This document shows, one piece after another, positions 7,439-13,687 of a stretch of 13,687 nt of DNA. The stretch covers positions 1 through 13,687 of the forward strand of contig JBBTTS010000006.1 of assembly GCA_038064135.1 (NCBI GenBank). The letters run 5' to 3'. Each line of letters starts with the position of its first letter. The first letter of the stretch is position 1. The notes beneath the pieces were generated by a model, which did no database searches, was not told where the DNA came from, and was given only the letters and a program-made list of their open reading frames with translations. The position numbers and the translations under genes are program-made. The stretch is from JBBTTS01 sp038064135 (lineage in GTDB: Bacteria > Patescibacteriota > Saccharimonadia > Saccharimonadales > OMJO01).

Positions 7439-9247
7439 TTGAGTATCTTATCGGCAACCTCCGAAAAGCAGGTGATTGAGCAACTTGTAAAAGAAAACGC
7501 TCTTAATGATGCTGATGCTGACAGATTACGAAGCAGTGCTTCCCAAGCAAACAAACCACTGCTTACTTTTTTAGTAGACGAAGGCAAAATTTCTGACGAA
7601 ATTTTAACCCGTACAGTTGCCAAAGTTAATAAAGTACCATATGTAAACCTAAGCCACGCCAAAGTAGGTGATGATATTCTAGCACTTTTGTCCCAAGATA
7701 TCGCCGAGCGCTACATGGCCGTACCTTTGGGCCAAATGCAGCAACGCTTAGTTGTGGCTATGCTCGATGCAGATAACGTTCAGGCGGTGGACTTTTTGAG
7801 TAATAAAATTGGTAAACCACTAAAAGTATACGCGGCTAGTGAATCGGGTATACGCCAAGTTTTAAAGCAATATTCTGCCAAACTAGATCAAGATGTAGTT
7901 GATGCCTTTAATATCGACGAAGAAGCCGAAAATGCAAAAATTGAAGAAGAACAAAAAAAACAAGAATCAAAAAGGCCAGACCAAAATATTTCTGCTATAG
8001 TCCAAGATTCTCCTATCAGTAAGGCCCTTACGACCATACTGGAATATGCTGCCAAAAATAGAGCCAGCGATATTCATATCGAACCTCACGAAAAAGATTT
8101 ACGTATTCGCTGCCGTATTGACGGCGTTCTTCGCGAAATTATGAAATTACCAAAAACATTCGAAGCACCATTGGTTTCGCGTGTCAAAATATTATCTAAT
8201 TTAAAAATTGATGAACACCGTATTCCGCAAGATGGCCAGTTTACTGTGCTTGTAGACAAAAGGCCTATAGACCTTCGTATCGCTATTGCGCCAGTTGTAT
8301 GGGGTGAACAAGTAGTCATTCGGTTACTAGATAAAACTGGCACCAGCCTTAAACTAGAAGACATGGGTTACGCTGGTCGGGCACTGCGGGCTATAAGGCA
8401 CGGGTTAGAACGCCCAAATGGCATGATTTTAACCTCTGGCCCAACTGGTTCGGGTAAATCCACCTCGCTTTATGCCTTGATCCAGGAAATTAAAGATGAT
8501 TCTATCAACATTGTAACGCTGGAGGACCCAGTTGAATACAAAATGGAAGGTATAAACCAAATTCAGGTAAACCCCGATGTTGGCCTGACTTTTGCCAATG
8601 GACTGCGCTCGGTGCTTCGCCAAGACCCCGATGTGGTTATGGTAGGTGAAATTCGTGATCAAGAAACTGCTACTTTGGCTGTTCAGGCAGCACTTACTGG
8701 CCACTTAGTATTTTCAACTCTGCACACAAATTCGTCGGCCGGAATCCTACCTAGACTTTTGGATATGGGTATCGAACCATTTCTTATCGCCAGTACAGTA
8801 CACACCGTTATTGGCCAGCGTTTGGTACGTCGGCTTAGTGGTGAAACTTTAGAATATCAAGCTACAAAGACCGAAATCGAAGCAATTCATAACACACTAG
8901 ACCGTTGGATGCCAGCAACGCAAGATGAGAGAAAGAAGGTCGAGGAAGTTTTGGGCTTCGAAAACTTGCCACTTAAGGGTCAAAATGCTTATACTTTACA
9001 TAAGGGCGTAGATAGTGCCGACAGCCCGGGTGGTTACAAAGGCAGGCTTGGACTATATGAAGTCTTTTCGATAACAGAGAAGATTCAAGAACTAATCATC
9101 AAGCGAGCCACATCTACCGAAATACAAAAGGCAGCTCAAGACGAACAAGGGATGCTAACCATGCGCGAAGACGGTTACTTAAAAGCCTTAGCGGGTCGCA
9201 CAACGATTCAAGAAGTTAATCGCGTCGCTGCCGACGATAACGAATAA
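7439..9247 (+). CDS. pilB: PilB, T4P extension ATPase
   Basis: Encodes 602 residues from a TTG start. The N-terminal third looks like a GspE/MshE N-domain (about residues 20-145), followed by a charged Glu/Gln/Lys linker (about 158-180) and the GspE/PilB ATPase domain. Visible motifs: arginine fingers in RIRCRIDGVLREI (from about residue 221), Walker A GPTGSGKST (334-342), Asp box NIVTLEDPVEY (from 357), Walker B region DPDVVMVGEIRD (396-407) and His box ALTGHLVFSTLHTN (from about 418). It powers pilin addition by driving PilC rotation. The CxxC-CxxC zinc knuckle that most PilB/GspE proteins carry after GQRLVRRL is missing: residues 467-531 hold a Cys-free segment instead, before GYKGRLGLYE. 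It is followed 8 bp later by pilT. Confidence 0.95.
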   Translation: MSILSATSEKQVIEQLVKENALNDADADRLRSSASQANKPLLTFLVDEGKISDEILTRTVAKVNKVPYVNLSHAKVGDDILALLSQDIAERYMAVPLGQMQQRLVVAMLDADNVQAVDFLSNKIGKPLKVYAASESGIRQVLKQYSAKLDQDVVDAFNIDEEAENAKIEEEQKKQESKRPDQNISAIVQDSPISKALTTILEYAAKNRASDIHIEPHEKDLRIRCRIDGVLREIMKLPKTFEAPLVSRVKILSNLKIDEHRIPQDGQFTVLVDKRPIDLRIAIAPVVWGEQVVIRLLDKTGTSLKLEDMGYAGRALRAIRHGLERPNGMILTSGPTGSGKSTSLYALIQEIKDDSINIVTLEDPVEYKMEGINQIQVNPDVGLTFANGLRSVLRQDPDVVMVGEIRDQETATLAVQAALTGHLVFSTLHTNSSAGILPRLLDMGIEPFLIASTVHTVIGQRLVRRLSGETLEYQATKTEIEAIHNTLDRWMPATQDERKKVEEVLGFENLPLKGQNAYTLHKGVDSADSPGGYKGRLGLYEVFSITEKIQELIIKRATSTEIQKAAQDEQGMLTMREDGYLKALAGRTTIQEVNRVAADDNE

Positions 9248-9254
9248 GGAGGGG
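9248..9254 (+). promoter_or_regulatory. Strong but close ribosome binding site of pilT
   Basis: GGAGGGG, within AAGGAGG, lies immediately after the pilB stop and only 1-3 nt before ATG 9256. It is the best Shine-Dalgarno match in the window, with unusually short spacing. Confidence 0.5.
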
Positions 9255-9255
9255 T

Positions 9256-10326
9256 ATGGCTACTACAACACTCAAAATCGAAATATTACTAGAAGAAGTT
9301 GTTAAGCGCAAGGCTTCCGACCTTCACCTTCAAGTTGGCTTACCGCCTATGCTTCGTGTAGATGGCGCTTTAATACCAGTTACCGGTGTTGATGTGCTTG
9401 ACGAAGAGGCTGTCGAAACTCTAGTATTTTCAATTCTCGATGACGATCAAAAGCAAATTTTATTAAAAGACAAAGAATTCGACTTTAGTTTTGCTTTTGG
9501 TGATTTAGGGCGTTTCCGCGTAAACGCTTTTCACGAACGTGGTAACTTGGCCTCTGCACTACGTTTGATTCCTAATGAAATTCTAAGTATTGAACAGCTA
9601 GGTTTGCCAAACATTGTCAATAAATTTGCAGACTATCCACGCGGATTAGTACTGGTAACTGGTCCAACTGGCTCCGGAAAGTCCACCACATTGGCCTCGA
9701 TTATTGACAAAATAAACCACGAGCGTGCATCGCACATCGTAACTATCGAAGACCCAATCGAATTCACTCACCGTAGCAAAAAAGCCGTGATTGTCCAACG
9801 TGAAGTCCATTATGATACCTATAGTTTTAGTGCTGCGCTGCGTAGTAGCTTGCGACAAGACCCAGATGTAGTGCTTATTGGCGAAATGCGTGACCTCGAC
9901 ACAATTGCTGCAGCGATTTCCATTGCCGAAACTGGCCACTTAGTACGGGACACCTTGCACACCAACTCGGCTGCCCAAAGTATCGACCGTATGATCGATG
10001 TCTTCCCACCGCACCAGCAACCACAGATTCGCGCTCAGCTAAGCAATATATTAATGGCAATTTGTTCACAGCGCTTAATCCCTGCTATCGGTGGTGGGCG
10101 AGTAGCATCAGCCGAAATTTTAATTGCTACCCCAGCAGTTCGTAACATCGTTCGTGAAGGCAAAAGTCATCAGCTCGAAGCTGTTATACAGACAGGTGCA
10201 GAATTTGGTATGCAATCTATGGACAAAACGCTGGTTAATCTGATACACAGCGGTACAATTACTTACGACGAAGCTAGAAATTATGCCGTAGACTTAGAAG
10301 AACTAAATAGGCTAATGCGAGGCTAA
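9256..10326 (+). CDS. pilT: PilT, T4P retraction ATPase
   Basis: Encodes 356 residues, the usual PilT length. Order of motifs: an N-terminal PAS-like domain containing ASDLHLQVGLPPMLRVDG (from about residue 20), Walker A GPTGSGKST (136-144), Asp box IVTIEDPIEF, Walker B region DPDVVLIGEMRD (202-213), His box with H228 and H235, and the PilT-specific AVRNIVREGKSHQ segment near the C-terminus. The last motif (AIRNLIRE in classical PilT) separates it from PilB/GspE. It drives pilus depolymerisation and so twitching or retrieval of attached cells. Oddity: the His box reads GHLVRDTLHTNS where PilT proteins normally have Phe-Gly or similar small/hydrophobic residues in place of R231-D232. It lies between pilB and pilC, as is common in this type of operon. 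Confidence 0.95.
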   Translation: MATTTLKIEILLEEVVKRKASDLHLQVGLPPMLRVDGALIPVTGVDVLDEEAVETLVFSILDDDQKQILLKDKEFDFSFAFGDLGRFRVNAFHERGNLASALRLIPNEILSIEQLGLPNIVNKFADYPRGLVLVTGPTGSGKSTTLASIIDKINHERASHIVTIEDPIEFTHRSKKAVIVQREVHYDTYSFSAALRSSLRQDPDVVLIGEMRDLDTIAAAISIAETGHLVRDTLHTNSAAQSIDRMIDVFPPHQQPQIRAQLSNILMAICSQRLIPAIGGGRVASAEILIATPAVRNIVREGKSHQLEAVIQTGAEFGMQSMDKTLVNLIHSGTITYDEARNYAVDLEELNRLMRG

Positions 10327-10344
10327 TAAATGATTAAAATTTTC

Positions 10345-10349
10345 GGAGA
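10345..10349 (+). promoter_or_regulatory. Ribosome binding site of pilC
   Basis: GGAGA lies before two tandem GTG codons (10353 and 10356). The GGAG core leaves 4 nt to the first and 7 nt to the second, so the second GTG has the more usual spacing; the difference is one residue. Confidence 0.45.
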
Positions 10350-10352
10350 TTT

Positions 10353-11573
10353 GTGGTGCTAACTTATCGATTCATAGCTCGTAATTCTGCAACCGGTGAA
10401 AAAGTTCGCTCGATAGTACAGGCCGATAACGAAAAAGCAGCCGCCAAGTTAATTACCGACCGCGGCCTTACGCCTATAGAGGTAAAGCTTCAATCCGACA
10501 GCACCAAGGGACTTGGGCGCATTACCAACCGAATCAAATCAAAAGATCGTGTTTTATTTGCCCGCCAACTTTCAACCTTAATTAACGCTGGTTTGCCATT
10601 GGTACAAAGCTTACGCAGTGTTAAAAGCCAAACCCGCAGCAAGGCTCTTGCCTTGGTTGTAGAAGAAATTATTATAGACGTAGAAGGCGGATCTGCTTTT
10701 TCGGCAGCGCTAGGAAAGCACAAACACGTGTTTAATGAAATTTTTGTTAGCTTAGTTGCGGCTGGAGAAGTAAGTGGTACGCTCGACAAAGCCCTAGAGC
10801 GCATTGCCAACCAGCAAGAAAAAGACGCTGAACTGGTTAGCAAAGTACGTGGTGCCATGGTTTATCCGATTGTGGTTTTATTTGTAATGGCGCTTGTAGT
10901 TTCGTTTATGATAATTAAAGTGCTTCCACAAGTGGAAGTTTTGTATGAAGGAATCCCTGGAGCCAAATTACCCCTAGTTACTAAAATATTACTGGGTCTT
11001 TCGCATTTTGCTGTTAAATTTTGGTGGGCTGTTGTTTTATTTATTGGACTCTGTGTTTTTGCAACAACCCGATGGATAAACACAGTTGGTGGGCGCAGCG
11101 CTGCCGACAAATTTAAAATGAAAGCATGGCCTATCGGCCCACTGTTTATGAAGATGTACATGGCCCGTTTTGCACGAACTGCACAGACATTGGTAGCTAG
11201 TGGTGTGCCGCTGCTACAGACGCTCGAAGTTGTTGCCAGAGCCGTAAATAATGTTCATGTGGCTGGGTCGATTAAGGCTGCATCCGAAAAAGTTAAAGGC
11301 GGTAAGGCCCTGTCCGAAGCAATTGCTAACGACCCTAACTTTTTAGAATTAGTGCCTAATATGATTAGCATAGGCGAACAATCGGGCTCGCTAGAAGCTA
11401 TGCTAGAAAAAGTAGCCACATACTTCGAAAAAGAGGTTGACGAGCAAATTAAAGCAATATCGACCATCATAGAGCCTGTTATGATGATTGGCCTAGGTGT
11501 AGCGGCCATGGTAATTGTAGCGGCTATTTTATTGCCAGTTTACGGCCTAGTTGGCCAAGGTGTGATTAAATAG
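10353..11573 (+). CDS. pilC: PilC, T4P inner-membrane platform protein
   Basis: Encodes 406 residues, normal for PilC/GspF. An N-terminal YRFIARNSATGEKV segment is followed by two T2SSF domains, at about 66-188 and 269-391. Each carries the family repeat GE.SG.L....E..A (residues 138-151 GEVSGTLDKALERI; 341-355 GEQSGSLEAMLEKVA). Membrane segments are at about 171-192, 220-240 and 374-400, the three-helix topology of the family. PilC sits at the base of the pilus, is turned by PilB and PilT, and moves pilin subunits into or out of the fibre. The start is one of two tandem GTG codons. No terminator follows, but a separate promoter for the pilin lies directly downstream. Confidence 0.95.
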   Translation: MVLTYRFIARNSATGEKVRSIVQADNEKAAAKLITDRGLTPIEVKLQSDSTKGLGRITNRIKSKDRVLFARQLSTLINAGLPLVQSLRSVKSQTRSKALALVVEEIIIDVEGGSAFSAALGKHKHVFNEIFVSLVAAGEVSGTLDKALERIANQQEKDAELVSKVRGAMVYPIVVLFVMALVVSFMIIKVLPQVEVLYEGIPGAKLPLVTKILLGLSHFAVKFWWAVVLFIGLCVFATTRWINTVGGRSAADKFKMKAWPIGPLFMKMYMARFARTAQTLVASGVPLLQTLEVVARAVNNVHVAGSIKAASEKVKGGKALSEAIANDPNFLELVPNMISIGEQSGSLEAMLEKVATYFEKEVDEQIKAISTIIEPVMMIGLGVAAMVIVAAILLPVYGLVGQGVIK

Positions 11574-11585
11574 CTTTAAAAAGGC

Positions 11586-11614
11586 TTGCAATTTAAACAT
11601 AAGCAGCGTAATAT
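11586..11614 (+). promoter_or_regulatory. Probable promoter of the first pilin gene
   Basis: TTGCAA (11586-11591) and TAATAT (11609-11614) are separated by 17 bp, a good sigma70-type arrangement. Transcription would start near 11621, giving a leader of about 40 nt. With the downstream hairpin terminator this makes the pilin a separate transcription unit, which suits the high dose needed of a major pilin. Confidence 0.65.
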
Positions 11615-11646
11615 CGGTAACATAAGGGAATTAACACAATCTCAAA

Positions 11647-11652
11647 GGGGGG
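11647..11652 (+). promoter_or_regulatory. Ribosome binding site of the first pilin
   Basis: GGGGGG, within AAAGGGGGGAT, lies 7 nt before GTG 11660. It supports the GTG start, which gives an 11-residue leader before the prepilin cleavage site. Confidence 0.5.
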
Positions 11653-11659
11653 ATAAAGA

Positions 11660-12121
11660 GTGAAACAACAAATTAAAAAACGAATAGAAGGCTTTACGAT
11701 CATCGAAGTTATGATAGTACTTGCCATTGCTGGGCTGATTTTGCTGATTGTATTCTTGGCCGTTCCAGCACTTCAACGTAACAGTCGTAACACACAACGT
11801 GGTAATGACGCAGCACGAGCACTTGCTGCGGCACAAGAAGTGTTAAATAATAATAATGGTGACATGGCAACTGTTACCAGTGCGAATATTCAGGCAGCTA
11901 TTGCAAAACCCGCTTATTATACATTAGCAGCTATAACAACTGCCGCGGCACCACTTGCTGCAACGAATGGAACTACAATAGACTCTATAATTATTTATAG
12001 AGGGTCTCAATGTGCGACAGCACCTCCCGCAGATGTAGGTAAGGCCATAGCAGGGACGACCCGACAAATGGCTGCAGTATGGACTGCAGAAGCTGCTCAA
12101 CTACGTTGCCAAGACAGCTAG
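11660..12121 (+). CDS. Type IV prepilin (probable major pilin)
   Basis: Encodes 153 residues from GTG. A basic leader of 11 residues (KKRIEG) is followed by the class III cleavage site G11|F12 and the methylation-type N-terminus FTIIEVMIVLAIAGLI. Glu16 is the mature Glu5 that guides subunit assembly. The mature form would be about 142 residues: a hydrophobic alpha1 helix, then an Ala/Asn-rich globular domain. Two cysteines, C118 and C150, can form the C-terminal D-region disulfide. The block PALQRNSRNTQR after the helix is nearly repeated in the next pilin (PGLQRNNRNAQR), so the two are related. Its own promoter, a strong ribosome site and a terminator immediately after it argue that this is the abundant subunit; that is inference. 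It is expected to be cleaved by the PilD encoded at the end of the window. Confidence 0.93.
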   Translation: MKQQIKKRIEGFTIIEVMIVLAIAGLILLIVFLAVPALQRNSRNTQRGNDAARALAAAQEVLNNNNGDMATVTSANIQAAIAKPAYYTLAAITTAAAPLAATNGTTIDSIIIYRGSQCATAPPADVGKAIAGTTRQMAAVWTAEAAQLRCQDS

Positions 12122-12171
12122 TTCAGTAAAGTACATGACCGAGGAATAGTTGGATAAATAGTCAAAGTAGT

Positions 12172-12212
12172 AAACGATCTTAGTTGTAGCAAACTGCAAC
12201 CAAGATCGTTTT
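12172..12212 (+). terminator. Rho-independent terminator after the first pilin
   Basis: The arms at 12172-12189 and 12194-12211 form an 18-position stem with one A.C mismatch and one G.U pair, around a CAAA loop, with TTTT at 12209-12212. It begins 50 bp after the pilin stop. The stem starts with AAA and ends with TTT, so it may also work weakly on the opposite strand. Confidence 0.85.
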
Positions 12213-12250
12213 ATAGAAAAACAATTTATTTACAGGTAATTAATATTCCC

Positions 12251-12286
12251 AGAAGTAACAAAACTTCCGCTGGAAAAGAAGTAACA
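12251..12286 (+). repeat. Direct repeat AGAAGTAACA flanking a small inverted repeat
   Basis: AGAAGTAACA occurs at 12251-12260 and 12277-12286, 26 bp start to start. Between them lies the short inverted repeat TTCC-GCT-GGAA. Two identical 10-mers in a 36-bp stretch upstream of a gene may be paired binding sites for a regulator. Confidence 0.45.
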
Positions 12287-12326
12287 GAATATTATTCATT
12301 CAATAACTTATGATAATTATTGATTC

Positions 12327-12824
12327 ATGAAACATTTTAGGATTAAATCCTACACTGTGAATAAGAACACATTCGGGTTTACTATTCTAGAAATACTTAT
12401 AGTGATTGCGGTAATGGGCGCAATAACCGCCGTGGTATTTATTGCTATTCCCGGATTACAGCGCAACAACCGTAATGCACAGCGCGAAGACGACATTAGC
12501 AATATTGCTGCTGCTATTACTGGTATCGTAAACAATAACAAGGGCAAAACTGTTACATCCACCGAAATAAATGCCATTAAAACTAGGGCTCAGCCGTTTA
12601 AGCAATTCACGGTGTCTATAAACATGACCGTTACAGTACTAAGTGTAGCTTCACAAACACTGGCAGCTGTAACAGATTTTAATACCGTTGCTATTGTAAC
12701 AGCGGCAAATTGTGAGCCAGATGGTAGTGCAAAATATCCAACCACCGGTAATAAGCGCACTACAGTTTTACTTTATGCTTTCGAAGGTGCTAATGGCCCA
12801 ATAAGTAAATGTTTGCAAGTTTAA
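12327..12824 (+). CDS. Second type IV prepilin (minor or alternative pilin)
   Basis: Encodes 165 residues from ATG 12327. The cleavage site G17|F18 is followed by FTILEILIVIAVMGAI, with Glu22 as mature Glu5; the mature form is about 148 residues. C129 and C162 match the cysteine pair of the first pilin in spacing from the C-terminus. The block PGLQRNNRNAQR and a following NNNKG are shared with the first pilin, but the globular domains differ. No Shine-Dalgarno sequence precedes ATG 12327. GTG at 12357 is an alternative start that would give a 7-residue leader (VNKNTFG), typical of class IVa prepilins, but AGGA at 12339-12342 is rather far from it (14 nt). A terminator separates it from the first pilin. 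It could be a minor pilin, a pilus tip subunit or an alternative major subunit. Confidence 0.9.
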   Translation: MKHFRIKSYTVNKNTFGFTILEILIVIAVMGAITAVVFIAIPGLQRNNRNAQREDDISNIAAAITGIVNNNKGKTVTSTEINAIKTRAQPFKQFTVSINMTVTVLSVASQTLAAVTDFNTVAIVTAANCEPDGSAKYPTTGNKRTTVLLYAFEGANGPISKCLQV

Positions 12825-12834
12825 GTACTTGGCT

Positions 12835-12860
12835 TTGACTAACTAAAAAGTTAATATATT
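12835..12860 (+). promoter_or_regulatory. Possible weak promoter of pilD
   Basis: TTGACT (12835-12840) is a good -35, but the best -10 match, TATATT (12855-12860), is only 14 bp away and ends 4 nt before the ATG. Readthrough from the second pilin is equally possible. Confidence 0.25.
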
Positions 12861-12864
12861 GCTA

Positions 12865-13683
12865 ATGATTTATTTTTTACTTGCGCTTTTGGGATTGTGC
12901 GCTGGAAGTTTTGTGAATGCTTGGGTTTGGCGTACACATAAACAATTTTCGACAAAAAGCAAATTAAAAAAATATTCTATTACAAAGGGCAGATCGGTTT
13001 GCGTTCATTGCGGTCGGCAGTTAAAGTGGATCGACTTGATTCCCGTATTAAGCTGGTTAAGCCTAAAAGGCAAGTGTCGATATTGCCACAAAGCAATCAG
13101 TAAACAATATCCTTTTGTAGAAATAATTGTGGCAATTATATTTGTAATATCTTACACATTTTGGCCCCATAATCTAACAAGCCCCAGCAACCAGCTATTT
13201 TTTGCTACATGGTTAATTAGTATCCCTGCGCTAGTTTCTTTGTTTATATATGACTTAAAGTGGATGCTTTTACCCAACAAAATTGTACTCCCGACATTTC
13301 TTATGGTATCGATTCTTAGTTTGATCGGTGTCATTATTGCCAAAGATTTTGGTATTATTTTACAACTTTTGACAGCAGTAGCTGTTGGCGGGGGAATATT
13401 TTACATACTTTTTAGGTTATCTAATGGTAAATGGATTGGCGGCGGAGATGTAAAGCTAGGCTTTTTGTTGGGGCTATTATGTGGCACGCCATTTGTAAGT
13501 ATGCTTATGTTATTTATTGCATCACTTTTAGGATGTTTTTATGCATTACCGTCTCTGTTAGCTAAAAAAATTAAATATAACTCAAAGATTCCTTTTGGTC
13601 CCTTTTTAATTTCCGCTACTGCAGTCGCTATTATCTGGGGACCACCAATAATTAATTGGTATACAAGTTTATTTGGTTATTAA
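12865..13683 (+). CDS. pilD: PilD, prepilin peptidase (A24 aspartic protease)
   Basis: Encodes 272 residues from ATG 12865; a TTG at 12859 would add two. An N-terminal membrane segment holds the family GSFVNAWVWR motif (GSFLNVVIYR-like). It is followed by the cytoplasmic N-terminal domain with two CxxC pairs (CVHC, residues 46-49; CRYC, residues 71-74), typical of bifunctional PilD enzymes that cleave and N-methylate prepilins. The catalytic aspartates are visible: Asp130 in YDLKWMLLPN and Asp195 in GGGDVKLG. Several further membrane segments follow, as expected of the polytopic peptidase. Substrates are the two prepilins directly upstream. No good ribosome site precedes the start, so translation may be weak, coupled to readthrough, or from a short leader. 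Complete; the stop lies 4 bp from the window end. Confidence 0.95.
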   Translation: MIYFLLALLGLCAGSFVNAWVWRTHKQFSTKSKLKKYSITKGRSVCVHCGRQLKWIDLIPVLSWLSLKGKCRYCHKAISKQYPFVEIIVAIIFVISYTFWPHNLTSPSNQLFFATWLISIPALVSLFIYDLKWMLLPNKIVLPTFLMVSILSLIGVIIAKDFGIILQLLTAVAVGGGIFYILFRLSNGKWIGGGDVKLGFLLGLLCGTPFVSMLMLFIASLLGCFYALPSLLAKKIKYNSKIPFGPFLISATAVAIIWGPPIINWYTSLFGY

Positions 13684-13687
13684 ACTA

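Larger units (their letters stand above)
12122..12326 (+). other. Intergenic spacer between the two pilins
   Basis: Holds no credible gene. It contains the terminator of the first pilin (12172-12212) and, after it, an AT-rich stretch with a 10-bp direct repeat and a small inverted repeat. No clear -35/-10 pair was found for the second pilin; TATGAT at 12309-12314 is the best -10-like element. Confidence 0.6.

Noticed and set aside
10330..10362. A 10-codon ORF (MIKIFGDLWC) between pilT and pilC
   Set aside because: No ribosome site of its own; it overlaps the pilC start and is probably chance.
10490..10858. A 122-codon reverse-strand frame inside pilC (the longest antisense frame)
   Set aside because: It lies wholly within a conserved gene in the opposite strand and its product is low-complexity Ser/Leu/Arg, typical of an antisense shadow.
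12816..12831. CAAGT...ACTTG hairpin after the second pilin as a terminator
   Set aside because: The stem is only 5 bp and no T-tract follows.
1..13687. CRISPR arrays, tRNA/rRNA genes, insertion sequences or phage genes
   Set aside because: No repeat-spacer pattern, no tRNA-like cloverleaf noticed, no transposase or integrase motif and no terminal inverted repeats; almost all of the window is accounted for by the pilus and exoprotein genes.
1..13687. Use of TGA as a sense codon (Gracilibacteria/SR1 code)
   Set aside because: TGA closes several genes exactly at ATGA overlaps with the next gene, and the conserved proteins contain no internal TGA.

Overview
The window is a single-strand (+) type IV pilus (T4P) locus. 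It most likely comes from a Candidatus Saccharibacteria (TM7) or related Patescibacteria/CPR genome. The grounds are: AT-rich DNA; the standard genetic code, with TGA used as a real stop at several ATGA overlaps (against the Gracilibacteria/SR1 code); a compact run pilM-pilN-pilO, small membrane protein, pilB-pilT-pilC, pilin, pilin, pilD; and no PilP or PilQ secretin, which fits a single-membrane envelope. The phylum assignment is inference from gene order and protein style, not from a marker gene.

Region 1 (1-4641) is the unusual part. It holds the C-terminal end of one large secreted protein, a membrane-anchored TPR protein, and a complete 1206-residue, signal-peptide-bearing, 20-cysteine protein. 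The two large proteins are clear paralogues over their C-termini, with four matched cysteines, and the three genes overlap by ATGA junctions. They are probably surface or pilus-associated proteins, possibly adhesins. No known family was recognised with certainty.

Region 2 (4642-11573) starts with an extended -10 promoter and a ~105-nt leader that has possible RNA structure and three mini-ORFs. It continues with the pilus inner machine: PilM (cytoplasmic actin-like), PilN and PilO (single-pass membrane partners), a 78-residue single-pass protein, PilB (extension ATPase), PilT (retraction ATPase) and PilC (membrane platform). PilM, PilN, PilO and the small protein overlap end to end; PilB and PilC use TTG and GTG starts.

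Region 3 (11574-13683) carries a pilin with its own well-formed promoter and intrinsic terminator, a second divergent pilin preceded by an AT-rich spacer with a direct repeat but no clear ribosome site, and the prepilin peptidase PilD. Together regions 2 and 3 encode what is needed to process pilins, extend and retract a pilus. Region 1 probably supplies what the pilus or cell surface binds with. T4P are known to help Saccharibacteria attach to their bacterial hosts, so the paralogous exoproteins are the most interesting candidates here.
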